Shown here piece by piece: positions 16,465 to 25,047 of a stretch of DNA of 64,000 nucleotides (position 1 is the first letter of the stretch; every line of letters begins with the position of its first letter). The position numbers were made by a program, and so were the translations under genes. The DNA is from Streptomyces litmocidini (GTDB taxonomy: Bacteria; Actinomycetota; Actinomycetes; Streptomycetales; Streptomycetaceae). Below the pieces are notes generated by a model. It was not told where the DNA came from. It did not search any database and was given only the letters and a program-made list of their open reading frames with translations. The DNA is taken from NCBI RefSeq assembly GCF_014649755.1, contig NZ_BMTQ01000005.1, forward strand, positions 496,001 to 560,000, written 5' to 3'.

Positions 16465-18240
16465 GTGCCTCAACTACGCCTCGCCCTGAATCAGATCGAC
16501 TCGACCGTCGGAGACCTCGCCGGGAACGCCGAGGCGATCGTGCACTGGACCCGGCACGCCGCCGGGCAGGGCGCGCATCTCGTCGCGTTCCCCGAGATGG
16601 CGCTGACCGGATACCCCGTCGAGGACCTCGCCCTGCGCTCCTCCTTCGTCGAGGCGTCCCGGACCGCCCTGCGCGGTCTCGCCCGGCGCCTCGCGGACGA
16701 GGGGTTCGGGCGGCTGCCGGTCGTCGTCGGCTACCTCGACCGCTCCGAGCGGGCCGAGCCGCGGCTCGGCCGGCCCGCCGGGTCGCCGGAGAACGCGGCG
16801 GCCGTGCTGTACGGCGGCGAGGTGGTGCTGCGGTTCGCCAAGCACCACCTGCCGAACTACGGCGTCTTCGACGAGTACCGCTACTTCGTGCAGGGCGACA
16901 CCCTGCCGGTCGTCCGCGTCCACGGCGTCGACGTGGCGCTGGCGATCTGCGAGGACCTCTGGCAGGAGGGGGGCCGGGTCCCGGCGGCGCGCAGCGCCCG
17001 GGCGGGGCTGCTGCTCTCGGTCAACGCCTCGCCGTACGAGCGGAACAAGGACGACACCCGGCTCGAACTGGTCCGCAAGCGGGCCCGGGAAGCGGGGTGC
17101 GTCACCGCGTACCTGGCCATGACGGGCGGTCAGGACGACCTGGTCTTCGACGGCGACTCGATCGTCGTGGACGCGGCCGGCGAAGTGATCGCGCGCGCCC
17201 CGCAGTTCGTGGAGGGCAGCGTGGTCCTCGACCTGGAGCTGCCGGCGGCGGACCCCGGGGCCCGCGACGGAGCCGCTCATGGGCAGCGCGTGGACGACGG
17301 GCTGCGGATCGACCGGGTGGTGCTGTCGGAGGAGCCGCTGCCGGCGTACGAGCCGGAGCTGCTGGGCGGTTACGCGCACCGGCTCGACGACGACGAGGAG
17401 ATCTACTCGGCGCTGGTGATCGGTCTGCGGGCATATGTCGCGAAGAACGGTTTCCGCTCGGTGCTCGTCGGGCTCTCCGGCGGCATCGACTCGGCGCTCG
17501 TCGCGGCGATCGCCTGCGACGCGCTCGGCGCGGACGACGTGTACGGCGTGTCGATGCCCTCGAAGTACTCCTCCGACCACTCGCGCGGCGACGCGGCCGA
17601 GCTGGCACGCCGGACCGGGCTGCACTTCCGCACCGTGTCGATCGAGCCGATGTTCGACGCGTACATGGGCGCGCTGGGGCTCACCGGCCTCGCCGAGGAG
17701 AACCTCCAGTCGCGGCTGCGCGGCACGATGCTGATGGCGCTCTCCAACCAGGAGGGGCACCTCGTCCTCGCGCCCGGCAACAAGTCGGAGCTGGCGGTGG
17801 GCTACTCGACGCTGTACGGCGACTCCGTCGGCGCGTTCGGCCCCATCAAGGACGTCTACAAGTCGACCGTCTTCCGGCTCGCCCGCTGGCGGAACCGGGC
17901 GGCCGAGGACCGCGGCCAGACGCCGCCGATCCCGGAGAGCTCGATCAGCAAGCCGCCCAGCGCCGAGCTGCGCCCCGGCCAGGTCGACACGGACTCGCTG
18001 CCGGACTACGAGGTCCTGGACGCGATCCTCTCCCTGTACGTGGACCAGGACCAGGGCCGGGACGCCATCGTGGCGGCCGGTTTCGACGAGGAGCTGGTGA
18101 CGCGGACGCTGCGGATGGTGGACGGGGCCGAGTACAAGCGGCGCCAGTACCCGCCGGGCACCAAGATCTCGGCGAAGGGCTTCGGCAAGGACCGGCGGCT
18201 GCCGATCACGAACCGCTGGCGGGAGACGCCGCTTCGGTGA
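16465..18240 (+). CDS. nadE: Glutamine-dependent NAD+ synthetase
   Basis: 591 residues from GTG 16465. The N-terminal nitrilase-type glutaminase domain (1 to about 275) contains the triad positions: Glu in FPEMALTGYP, Lys in KHHLPNYGVFDEYRYF, and Cys in AICEDLW. The C-terminal synthetase domain opens with the PP-loop GLSGGIDSALVA near residue 333. It converts nicotinic acid adenine dinucleotide to NAD+ using ATP and glutamine-derived ammonia. Length and domain order are normal for the glutamine-dependent form. The 3' end overlaps the convergent MFS gene by 35 bp. Confidence 0.96.
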   Translation: MPQLRLALNQIDSTVGDLAGNAEAIVHWTRHAAGQGAHLVAFPEMALTGYPVEDLALRSSFVEASRTALRGLARRLADEGFGRLPVVVGYLDRSERAEPRLGRPAGSPENAAAVLYGGEVVLRFAKHHLPNYGVFDEYRYFVQGDTLPVVRVHGVDVALAICEDLWQEGGRVPAARSARAGLLLSVNASPYERNKDDTRLELVRKRAREAGCVTAYLAMTGGQDDLVFDGDSIVVDAAGEVIARAPQFVEGSVVLDLELPAADPGARDGAAHGQRVDDGLRIDRVVLSEEPLPAYEPELLGGYAHRLDDDEEIYSALVIGLRAYVAKNGFRSVLVGLSGGIDSALVAAIACDALGADDVYGVSMPSKYSSDHSRGDAAELARRTGLHFRTVSIEPMFDAYMGALGLTGLAEENLQSRLRGTMLMALSNQEGHLVLAPGNKSELAVGYSTLYGDSVGAFGPIKDVYKSTVFRLARWRNRAAEDRGQTPPIPESSISKPPSAELRPGQVDTDSLPDYEVLDAILSLYVDQDQGRDAIVAAGFDEELVTRTLRMVDGAEYKRRQYPPGTKISAKGFGKDRRLPITNRWRETPLR

Positions 18241-19438
18241 CCCGCTCGTCCCCGAGGGGGCTTCCCGCGACGACGCGGGAGGCCCCCTTCCCCGTACCGG
18301 GCCGGTCGAGGAGGCCCGCCACGGCCGCGACCAGCAGGCCGAGGGCGGTGAGGCCCGCGCCGACGAGGGCCGGGGAGGTCCACCCCCAGCCGGCGGCGAC
18401 GGCGGCCCCGCCGGCCCAGGCCCCGCCCGCGTTGGCGAGGTTGAAGGCGGAGTGGTTGGAGGCCGAGGCGAGCGTCGGGGCGTCCTTCGCCTTGTTCATG
18501 ACCAGCATCTGGAGCGGGGTGGTCGTCATGAAGCCGACCGCGCCGAGCACGACGACCGTGACGAGCGCCAGCCAGGGCACGTGGACGGTGAGGCGGAAGG
18601 CGGCCAGGGCGAGGACGAGGGCCGCGAGCGAGCCGTACAGCGTGGGGCGCAGCGCCCGGTCGGTCAGCGGTCCGGCGACGAGCGCCCCGCCGGTCATGCC
18701 GAGGCCGAAGAGGGCGAGGACGATCGTGACGGTGGAGTCGCCGAAGCCCATCACCTCGGTGGTCATCGAGGCGAGGTACGCGTAGACGGCGAAGACGCCC
18801 GCGAAGCCGAAGACGGCCGTGAGCAGGCCGAGGAGCACCTGCGGCCTGCCGAGGGCGCGCACCTCGCGGCCGAGGCCCTGCCGCCCGTCCACGGGGACGT
18901 GCGGGACGAGGCGGGCGAGCGCGGCCATGGCGAGCAGACCGATCGCGGAGACCACGAGGAAGGTGGCCCGCCAGCCGAGGTGCTGGCCGAGCAGGGTCGC
19001 GGCCGGTACGCCGAGGACGTTGGCGACGGTGAGGCCGAGGAACATGGTGGCGACCGCCCGCGCCTGCCGGTCCTCGCGCACGAGCCGGGCGGCGACGACC
19101 GCGCCGAGGCCGAAGAACGCGCCGTGCGGGAGGCCGGCGAGGGCCCGGCCGGCGACGAGCCAGCCGAAGCCGGGGGCGAGCGCGGAGGCGAGGTTGCCGA
19201 CCGTGAAGAGGGCCATGAGCGACAGGAGCATCCGCTTGCGCGGGACCCGCGAGCCGAGCGCCGTGAGGAGCGGGGCGCCGACGACCACGCCGATCGCGTA
19301 CGCCGAGACGAGGTGCCCGGCGGTGGGGACGGAGGTGCCGAGGTCGTCGGCGACCTGCGGGAGCAGGCCCATCATCACGAATTCGGTGGTGCCGATGCCG
19401 AAGGCGGAGACGGCGAGCGCGAGCAGCGCCAGGGGCAT
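18206..19438 (-). CDS. MFS transporter, DHA1/AraJ-like
   Basis: 410 residues with 12 predicted helices, opening MPLALLALAVSAFGIGTTEF with the GTTEF segment typical of AraJ/Cmx-like efflux proteins. RVPRKRMLL follows helix 2 as motif A. Such proteins export drugs or sugars by proton antiport; the substrate is not readable. The C-terminal 12 residues are encoded inside the end of nadE (convergent 35-bp overlap). Palindromic tandem repeats lie in its upstream region. Confidence 0.85.
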   Translation of the reverse strand: MPLALLALAVSAFGIGTTEFVMMGLLPQVADDLGTSVPTAGHLVSAYAIGVVVGAPLLTALGSRVPRKRMLLSLMALFTVGNLASALAPGFGWLVAGRALAGLPHGAFFGLGAVVAARLVREDRQARAVATMFLGLTVANVLGVPAATLLGQHLGWRATFLVVSAIGLLAMAALARLVPHVPVDGRQGLGREVRALGRPQVLLGLLTAVFGFAGVFAVYAYLASMTTEVMGFGDSTVTIVLALFGLGMTGGALVAGPLTDRALRPTLYGSLAALVLALAAFRLTVHVPWLALVTVVVLGAVGFMTTTPLQMLVMNKAKDAPTLASASNHSAFNLANAGGAWAGGAAVAAGWGWTSPALVGAGLTALGLLVAAVAGLLDRPGTGKGASRVVAGSPLGDERVTEAASPASGS

Positions 19439-19534
19439 GGGGAGAGCCTTTCCGGAATTAGTTCTTCGACGAAACAAATCGTCTCGGACGTTTTCTTCCC
19501 GGCGGCTTCCGGAGGATGAAGAGGAGGTTTCGGT

Positions 19535-19629
19535 CCTCCACGCGGAGCGGGGGTTCCAGAGCTCCACGCGGAGGAGGTCCAGAGCTCCACGCGGAGGAGG
19601 TCCAGAGCTCCACGCGGAGGGGGTTCAGA
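19535..19629 (+). repeat. Tandem palindromic repeat, 23-bp unit, four copies
   Basis: Units CTCCACGCGGAGGAGGTCCAGAG begin near 19535, 19561, 19584 and 19607, and a decayed fifth reaches into the stop codon region of the endonuclease-like gene. Each unit carries a small CTCC-ACGC-GGAG hairpin. It may act as a terminator of that gene, or it could be slippage-derived. Confidence 0.8.
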
Positions 19630-20647
19630 GCCCCACGCGGGCGGCGACCGGAAGGTGGTCGCTCATCGTCTCCGGAAGCGCCCAGGACCTCACCGGCTCC
19701 ACGCCCTTGACCATGATCTGGTCGATCCGGGCCATCGGGAACGAGGCCGGCCAGCTGAAGCCGAAGCCGTCGCCCGCCGCGCCCTGGGTGGAGCGCAGCT
19801 GCGAGGTGACGGCGTTGAGGGCGCGGTCGTTCATGGTGCCGTTGAGGTCGCCCAGGAGGACGATCCGCTCGTGCCGGTCGTCGGCGATGGCCTCGCCGAG
19901 GGCGTTGGCGCTGGTGTCGCGCTGGTTGGCGGTGAAGCCGGCGTTCAGCTTGACCCGGACGGACGGGAGGTGGGCGACGTACACGGCCACCTCGCCCTTC
20001 GGCGTGACGACCGAGGCGCGCATGGCGCGGGTCCAGCCCATGTGGATGTCCACGGGCTGCGCGGCCCGCAGCGGCAGCTTGCTCCAGAGGCCGACCGTGC
20101 CCTGGACGGAGTGGTACGGGTAGGTCTCGGCGAGGCCCTTCTCGTAGACCGGGACCATGTCGCCCTTCAGCTCCTCCAGGGCGAGCACGTCGGCGCCGGA
20201 GGCGGCGAGGAGACGGGCCGTGCCCTCGGGGTCGGGGTTGTCGGCGTTCACGTTGTGGGTGGCGACGGTCAGGTCGCCGCCCGGGGCCGACTTGTCGGCG
20301 ACGAGACCGCCGAAGAGGTTGAGCCACACCGCGGCCGGCAGCAGCAGGGCGATCAGCGCGGTCGCGGAGCGGCGCACGAGGGCGAGCACCAGCAGGAGCG
20401 GCACGAAGACGCCGAGCCAGGGCAGGAACGTCTCGGTGAGGCTGCCCAGGTTGCCGATCCGGTTGGGGATGTCGGAGTGGAACACCATGAGCAGCGTGAG
20501 CGCCACGGCGGTCAGGGCGAGCAGGATGCCCCGCCGCCAGATCCCGCGGTCACGGCGGAGCCCGTCGAGCGCGGTCCGGAACCGGGACCGGGGACGCTCG
20601 CTCCCCGCGCCTCCGTGGTCGGTCTCCGTCATGTCCACCCGCGCCAT
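19625..20647 (-). CDS. Membrane-anchored endonuclease/exonuclease/phosphatase-fold protein (VanJ-like architecture)
   Basis: 340 residues; ATG 20647 has GAGG eight bases upstream. A basic cytoplasmic N-terminus is followed by three transmembrane helices (about residues 35-115) and then an EEP catalytic domain: THNVNADNPDP, ALEELKGD (metal Glu), VAHLPSVRVKLN, LGDLNGTMND (Asp/Asn) and MSDHLPVAARV (catalytic His). The topology would place the enzyme outside the cell. This architecture matches VanJ, a Streptomyces undecaprenyl-pyrophosphatase-type teicoplanin-resistance protein. That substrate is a family analogy, not shown here. Confidence 0.82.
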   Translation of the reverse strand: MARVDMTETDHGGAGSERPRSRFRTALDGLRRDRGIWRRGILLALTAVALTLLMVFHSDIPNRIGNLGSLTETFLPWLGVFVPLLLVLALVRRSATALIALLLPAAVWLNLFGGLVADKSAPGGDLTVATHNVNADNPDPEGTARLLAASGADVLALEELKGDMVPVYEKGLAETYPYHSVQGTVGLWSKLPLRAAQPVDIHMGWTRAMRASVVTPKGEVAVYVAHLPSVRVKLNAGFTANQRDTSANALGEAIADDRHERIVLLGDLNGTMNDRALNAVTSQLRSTQGAAGDGFGFSWPASFPMARIDQIMVKGVEPVRSWALPETMSDHLPVAARVGL

Positions 20648-20841
20648 CGCACTGTCCTCACTGCCTTGCTGTGGTGCTGTCCCGCTCCGTGACCCGGCAT
20701 CGACACTAGGCGATGACGGGTCCGTCGTACTCACCCAGGGACGACACCGGCGCGTGGCGGGTTCCTGCAGGTGGCGTCGGCGGGGAGGCTGTGACAGAAC
20801 GCGCACATTCGTACGGGTCGGGGCGGGGGTGCGGGGGTCTG

Positions 20842-21498
20842 TCAGGGACGGGGGCGCAGGCCCGCCAGGACGGTGTCGACGACCCGCTCGGCGAGCCCCG
20901 GCTCCAGGGTGGCGCCGGGCCGGATGACGGTCCGCAGGAGCAGGGGCCCTATGAAGAGGTCGTTCACGAACTCGACGTCGAGGTCGTCGCGGATCTCGCC
21001 CAGCTCCATGCCGCGCCGCACCGTGTCCATGCCGAGGCGGCGGCGCGGTTCGATGACGGTGTTCTGGTAGGCCTCCCACAGCTTGGGATAGGCCTGCATC
21101 TGCGAGAAGACGTTGTGGAGCAGGGCGGAGGCCCGCTTGACGAGGCCGCGCTGACGCAGCGCCTCCAGGAGCGTCACGAGGTCGTCCCGGACCGAGGCGC
21201 CGGTGAGCACCGGGTCCTCGGGTTCCACGGAGCGGAGGACCTCGACGAAGAGTGCCTCCTTGCCGGGCCAGCGGCGGTAGATGGTGGCCTTGCCGACCCC
21301 GGCGGTGCGGGCGATCCGCTCGATCGACAGCTCGGCGAGCGGGACGCCCTCCTCCAGGAGGCCGGTGACCGCGTCGAAGATGGCCTGCTCGACCGCCTCG
21401 GAACGCGGGCGCCCCCGCCGGGTCGCCTCCGGCGCGGGGCGGGGCTCCGTCGGCCCGTCGTGCTGGGGTCCGGGGTTCCCGCTGTCCTGCAGGGACAC
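20842..21498 (-). CDS. TetR/AcrR-family transcriptional regulator
   Basis: 218 residues from GTG 21498, with GGAG five bases upstream. A disordered basic leader ends in GRPRSEAVEQ. The helix-turn-helix ERIARTAGVGKATIYRRWPG spans roughly residues 63-82, followed by an all-alpha ligand domain with the TetR_C_16-like HNVFSQMQAYPKLWEA segment. It lies downstream of a DHA2 efflux gene in the same direction, separated only by repeat element B, and probably represses that pump through the palindrome at 23648-23676. Confidence 0.87.
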   Translation of the reverse strand: MSLQDSGNPGPQHDGPTEPRPAPEATRRGRPRSEAVEQAIFDAVTGLLEEGVPLAELSIERIARTAGVGKATIYRRWPGKEALFVEVLRSVEPEDPVLTGASVRDDLVTLLEALRQRGLVKRASALLHNVFSQMQAYPKLWEAYQNTVIEPRRRLGMDTVRRGMELGEIRDDLDVEFVNDLFIGPLLLRTVIRPGATLEPGLAERVVDTVLAGLRPRP

Positions 21499-21683
21499 GT
21501 GCGCTCCGCCTCTCGTCAGGTACTGCCCGTCGCCCCCCGATTCTCCCCCGCGGCCCGCCGGCCCCCGCCGCCACGGGCAACCGCCCCACCGGGGCGCCCC
21601 CTCCGTGCGGGCCGCACCCGGCGGACGGCGCCCACCCCTCGCGCCCCCGTTGCGGGCCGCGCCCGCCGGGGCGGTGCCCGCCC

Positions 21684-21927
21684 GTTGTGGGCAATCGTTC
21701 CACTGGGGCGAGGGGGTCCCCCCTGCTCGAGCGAAGCCGAGAGCTCGGGGGAGGGTGGGCACAACGGAACGGCGCCCTTGCCGGCGCCCGAGGCTCCCGC
21801 GCCTTGACCCGCACCGAACGTGCGCCGCACGACGTGGTGCGGGTCCGGGCCCGGAACGCGGAGGCGCCACTCAGGGCGCCGTCCCGTGTGCCCACCCGTC
21901 CCGCCCCAGCGGGACGATTGCCCACAC
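21684..21927. repeat. Multi-palindromic repeat element, copy B
   Basis: This is the same three-block element as at 11121-11365. The central block is nearly identical and in the same orientation. Here the left palindrome (21684-21765) carries the enlarged loop with CTGCTCGAGCGAAGCCGAGA, and the right one (21886-21927) is short, the reverse of copy A. The flanks 21570-21683 and 21928-21987 hold single, degraded versions of the units that form tandem arrays beside copy A. The 490-bp gap has no credible gene. Confidence 0.85.
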
Positions 21928-21987
21928 GGAGGTGCGGGGGGGGGTGCCGCCCCGGTGGATGCGGGCCCCACACGGGCGGGGTCGGCG

Positions 21988-23628
21988 TCAGCCGGTCTGG
22001 GCCGGGGTCGGGGTCTCGTCGGAGGTGGGGGCCGCGGCAGCGCCGGCGGCCGCACCCGTGCCCCCCGCACCGCCGGGCGCCCGGCCCGGGAGGAAGAGGG
22101 CCACGACCACCGCACCCGCCAGGCCGATCGCCGCCGAGGCGATCGCCGTGACGTGCATGGCGTCCAGGAAGGCCGTGTACGCGGGGCCGACCAGGTCCTT
22201 GCCCGCCGGGCCGAGCTTCGCCGCGACCGCGAGCGTGGCTTCGACGGACTCGCCCGCCGTGTCGCGCAGGGCCGCGGGGACGCCGCCCAGGTGCCCCTCG
22301 ATCTCGCCCCGGTACGTGGAGGAGAGGACCGAGCCGAGGACGGCCACGCCCAGCGCGCCGCCGACCTGCCGGAAGGTGTTGTTGATGGCGGAGCCGGAGC
22401 CCGCCTTCTCGCGGGGCAGCGCCTGCATGATCGAGACCGTGACCGGCGGCATGATGTGCGCCATGCCCGCGCCCTGGAGGAAGAAGACGACCTCCAGGAC
22501 CCAGACGGGGGTGTCGGCCTCGAAGAAGGCGAAGGCGGCCAGGCCGGCGGCGACGAGCAGCATGCCGCCGGTGCAGACGGCCCGGGCGCCGAAGCGTTCG
22601 ACGACGAGCCGGGCCCGGGGCGCGAAGACCATCTGCGCGACGGCGAGCGGCAGGATGAGCAGCCCGGACTCCAGCGCGCTGTAGCCGCGCACGCTCTGCA
22701 GGTAGAAGGCGGAGAAGAAGGTCACGCCCATGAGGGCGAAGAAGACGAGCGCGATCGCGGCGACGGCCGCCGAGAACGCGGGCTTCCTGAAGTACGACAT
22801 GTCGATGGCCGGGTGGTCGCTGCGCCGCTCGTGGAGGACGAAGACGACGAGGACCGCGAGGCCGCCGAGGACGGGGGCGAGGACGGTCACGTCGGTGAAG
22901 TCGGCCAGCTCGCCGCCGCGGATGATCCCGTACACGAGGAGGACGAGTCCGACGACGGAGAGCAGCACGCCGGGTATGTCGATGCGGCCGGGGTCGGGGT
23001 CCCGGGAGTCGGGCACGAGCCACAGCATCAGGGCGAGGGCGAGGAGCACCACGGGCACGTTGACGAGGAAGATCGATCCCCACCAGAAGTGTTCGAGGAG
23101 GATGCCGCCGGTGATGGGGCCGACGGCGATGGCGAGGCCGACGCTGCCGGCCCAGATGCCGATGGCCTTGGGCTGCTCGTCGCGCTCGAAGACGTTCATG
23201 AGGACGGCGAGCGTCGCGGGCATCACGAAGGCGGCGCCGAGGCCCATGACGGCCCGGTAGGCGATGAGTTCGCCGGGGGAGCCGGAGAGGGCGGCGAGGG
23301 CGGAGCCGATGCCGAAGACGGTGATGCCGAAGAGCAGCACCTTCTTGCGGCCGAGGCGGTCGCCGAGCAGGCCGGAGGTGAAGAGGAGTCCGGCGAAGAC
23401 CAGCGTGTAGGAGTTGATGGACCACTCCAGCTCGCTCTGGGTGGCTCCGATGCCGGTGGGCGCGGGGGCGGCGATCGTCTTCACCGCGACGTTGAGGATG
23501 GAGTTGTCGAGGACGACGATCAGCAGGCTGAGCATGAGGACGCCGAGGACGGCCCAGCGGCGCCGGTGGAGGGCCTCGGGGACGCGGGGCCCTGCGGGCG
23601 GGACGGGTGCGGTGGACGGCTGTGACAT
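21988..23628 (-). CDS. MFS multidrug exporter, DHA2 (14-helix) family
   Basis: 546 residues; ATG 23628 has AGGG eight bases upstream. About 14 hydrophobic helices are visible, with [15 protein letters not shown] as motif A after helix 2 and [20 protein letters not shown] as motif C in helix 5, both typical of the EmrB/QacA group. It exports hydrophobic drugs by proton antiport; the substrate is unknown. The C-terminus is a Gly/Ala-rich tail. A near-perfect 29-bp palindrome lies 19 bp upstream of the start, so expression is very probably repressed by a TetR protein. Confidence 0.9.
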   Translation of the reverse strand: MSQPSTAPVPPAGPRVPEALHRRRWAVLGVLMLSLLIVVLDNSILNVAVKTIAAPAPTGIGATQSELEWSINSYTLVFAGLLFTSGLLGDRLGRKKVLLFGITVFGIGSALAALSGSPGELIAYRAVMGLGAAFVMPATLAVLMNVFERDEQPKAIGIWAGSVGLAIAVGPITGGILLEHFWWGSIFLVNVPVVLLALALMLWLVPDSRDPDPGRIDIPGVLLSVVGLVLLVYGIIRGGELADFTDVTVLAPVLGGLAVLVVFVLHERRSDHPAIDMSYFRKPAFSAAVAAIALVFFALMGVTFFSAFYLQSVRGYSALESGLLILPLAVAQMVFAPRARLVVERFGARAVCTGGMLLVAAGLAAFAFFEADTPVWVLEVVFFLQGAGMAHIMPPVTVSIMQALPREKAGSGSAINNTFRQVGGALGVAVLGSVLSSTYRGEIEGHLGGVPAALRDTAGESVEATLAVAAKLGPAGKDLVGPAYTAFLDAMHVTAIASAAIGLAGAVVVALFLPGRAPGGAGGTGAAAGAAAAPTSDETPTPAQTG

Positions 23629-23647
23629 GAGCACCACCCTAGGGCAA

Positions 23648-23676
23648 TTTCGATACGAGACCGTCTCGTATCGAAA
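23648..23676. promoter_or_regulatory. 29-bp TetR-type operator of the DHA2 exporter
   Basis: TTTCGATACGAGAC and GTCTCGTATCGAAA are exact complements around a single central base. The site is immediately upstream of the exporter and shares the GAGAC/GTCTC core with the palindrome upstream of the TetR gene at 42573-43223. Confidence 0.8.
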
Positions 23677-23842
23677 AAACTGACGGAGGCTTTACGGTGC
23701 GGCGGCGGGCGGGGCCCGGTGTCACGGCGGTGTGAACAGCGCCACTCCGGCCCACTTCCCCGCCCACCCGGTGAAGTGCCACCATGGACGTGGTCCGGGG
23801 ACGCCACAGGGCGCCTCGAGATGACAAGAGGAGCCGTTCACC

Positions 23843-24706
23843 ATGACGCTTCAGGCTGCCCAGAAACCGCCCGCCGACAGCAGCAAGGCGCTGTACGGGG
23901 GGAAGGGCACGCGCCGCATCACCGTCCACGACATCGCCGCCGCCAAGACCCGTGGCGAGAAGTGGCCCATGCTCACCGCCTACGACGCGATGACCGCGTC
24001 GGTCTTCGACGAGGCCGGCATCCCGGTCATCCTCGTCGGCGACTCGATGGGCAACTGTCACCTCGGATACGACACCACCGTGCCCGTCACGATGGACGAG
24101 ATGACCTTCCTGTCCGCCGCCGTCGTCCGGGGCACCAGGCGTGCCCTCGTCGTCGGCGACCTGCCGTTCGGCTCGTACCAGGAAGGGCCCGTCCAGGCCC
24201 TGCGCAACGCCACCCGCCTCGTCAAGGACGCGGGCGTCGGCGCGATCAAGCTGGAGGGCGGCGAACGCTCGCTGCCGCAGACCGAGCTGCTCGTCCAGGC
24301 CGGCATCCCCGTCATGTCCCACCTGGGGCTCACCCCGCAGTCCGTCAACACCATGGGCTACCGGGTGCAGGGCCGCTCCGACGAGGCCGCCCACCGGCTC
24401 CTCAGCGACGCCAAGGCGGCGCAGGACGCGGGCGCCTTCGCCGTCGTCCTGGAGCTCGTACCGGCCGAACTGGCCGCCGAGGTCACCCGCTCCCTGCACA
24501 TCCCGACCATCGGCATCGGTGCCGGCGCCGGCACCGACGCGCAGGTCCTCGTCTGGACCGACATGGCCGGTCTGACCGGCGGCAAGGTGCCGCGCTTCAC
24601 CAAGCAGTACGCCAACCTCCGCGAGACGCTCGGCGACGCCGCCCGCGCCTTCGCCGAGGACGTGGGCGGCGGGGCGTTCCCCGCCGAGGAGCACACCTTC
24701 CACTGA
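23843..24706 (+). CDS. panB: 3-methyl-2-oxobutanoate hydroxymethyltransferase (pantothenate synthesis)
   Basis: 287 residues, normal for PanB, with AGAGGAG ahead of the ATG. Family motifs are intact: LTAYDAMTASVFDEAGIP, VGDSMGNCHLGYDTT (metal-binding Asp), DLPFGSYQ, IKLEGGE (metal-binding Glu), HLGLTPQSV and IGIGAG. It adds a hydroxymethyl group from methylene-tetrahydrofolate to ketoisovalerate, the first committed step to pantothenate and CoA. It stands alone between the divergent exporter and two large palindromes that probably end its transcript. Confidence 0.97.
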   Translation: MTLQAAQKPPADSSKALYGGKGTRRITVHDIAAAKTRGEKWPMLTAYDAMTASVFDEAGIPVILVGDSMGNCHLGYDTTVPVTMDEMTFLSAAVVRGTRRALVVGDLPFGSYQEGPVQALRNATRLVKDAGVGAIKLEGGERSLPQTELLVQAGIPVMSHLGLTPQSVNTMGYRVQGRSDEAAHRLLSDAKAAQDAGAFAVVLELVPAELAAEVTRSLHIPTIGIGAGAGTDAQVLVWTDMAGLTGGKVPRFTKQYANLRETLGDAARAFAEDVGGGAFPAEEHTFH

Positions 24707-24739
24707 GGCGCGCGGGACGCCCGTTCGCCGTCCCGTGCG

Positions 24740-24785
24740 CCGGCCCCGTCCCCTCCGGCCCCGGGGCCGGAGGGGACGGGGCCGG
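24740..24785 (+). terminator. 46-bp perfect palindrome after panB
   Basis: Two exact 23-bp complementary arms meet without a loop (the left arm begins CCGGCCCCGTCCCC), followed by a direct copy of part of the right arm. It is a likely panB terminator. The 24786-24937 stretch holds no gene that I can support. Confidence 0.7.
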
Positions 24786-24937
24786 AGGGGACGGGGACGG
24801 CGTCGTCCGGCGGATCCGGCGTGCGGAACGGTCACCACCGCCCCGTGCGCCGAGGGCGCCGCCGGCAACGCCCCGGGCGGCACCTCGCGGTGGGGCGACA
24901 CCTCGGCCCACCGAGCGCGCCCCGGCCTGCCGGCCGC

Positions 24938-25028
24938 GTCACCGACAAGCCCGCCGACAGCTCCCCGACAGCCCCGCCGACCGGTGTCGGCGGGGCTGTC
25001 GGTCGTCTGTCGGGGGCTTGTCGGTGAC
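24938..25028. other. 91-bp nested inverted repeat upstream of the ABC exporter
   Basis: Outer arms GTCACCGACAAGCCC (24938-24952) and its exact complement (25014-25028) enclose a CCGACAG/CTGTCGG pair. Inside that is a perfect 17-bp hairpin (24965-24981 with 24986-25002) with loop CGGT. It ends 19 bp before the drrA-like start codon. It could be a second terminator, an attenuator in the leader of the ABC operon, or a repeat element. Confidence 0.6.
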
Positions 25029-25047
25029 GCCCTGTTCCATGGTGGAC

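Noticed and set aside
19625-23425. A single 1266-codon minus-strand protein spanning the EEP gene and upstream regions
   Set aside because: Only the last 340 residues match a family. The rest is antisense or out of frame to TetR and MFS genes and crosses repeat element B.
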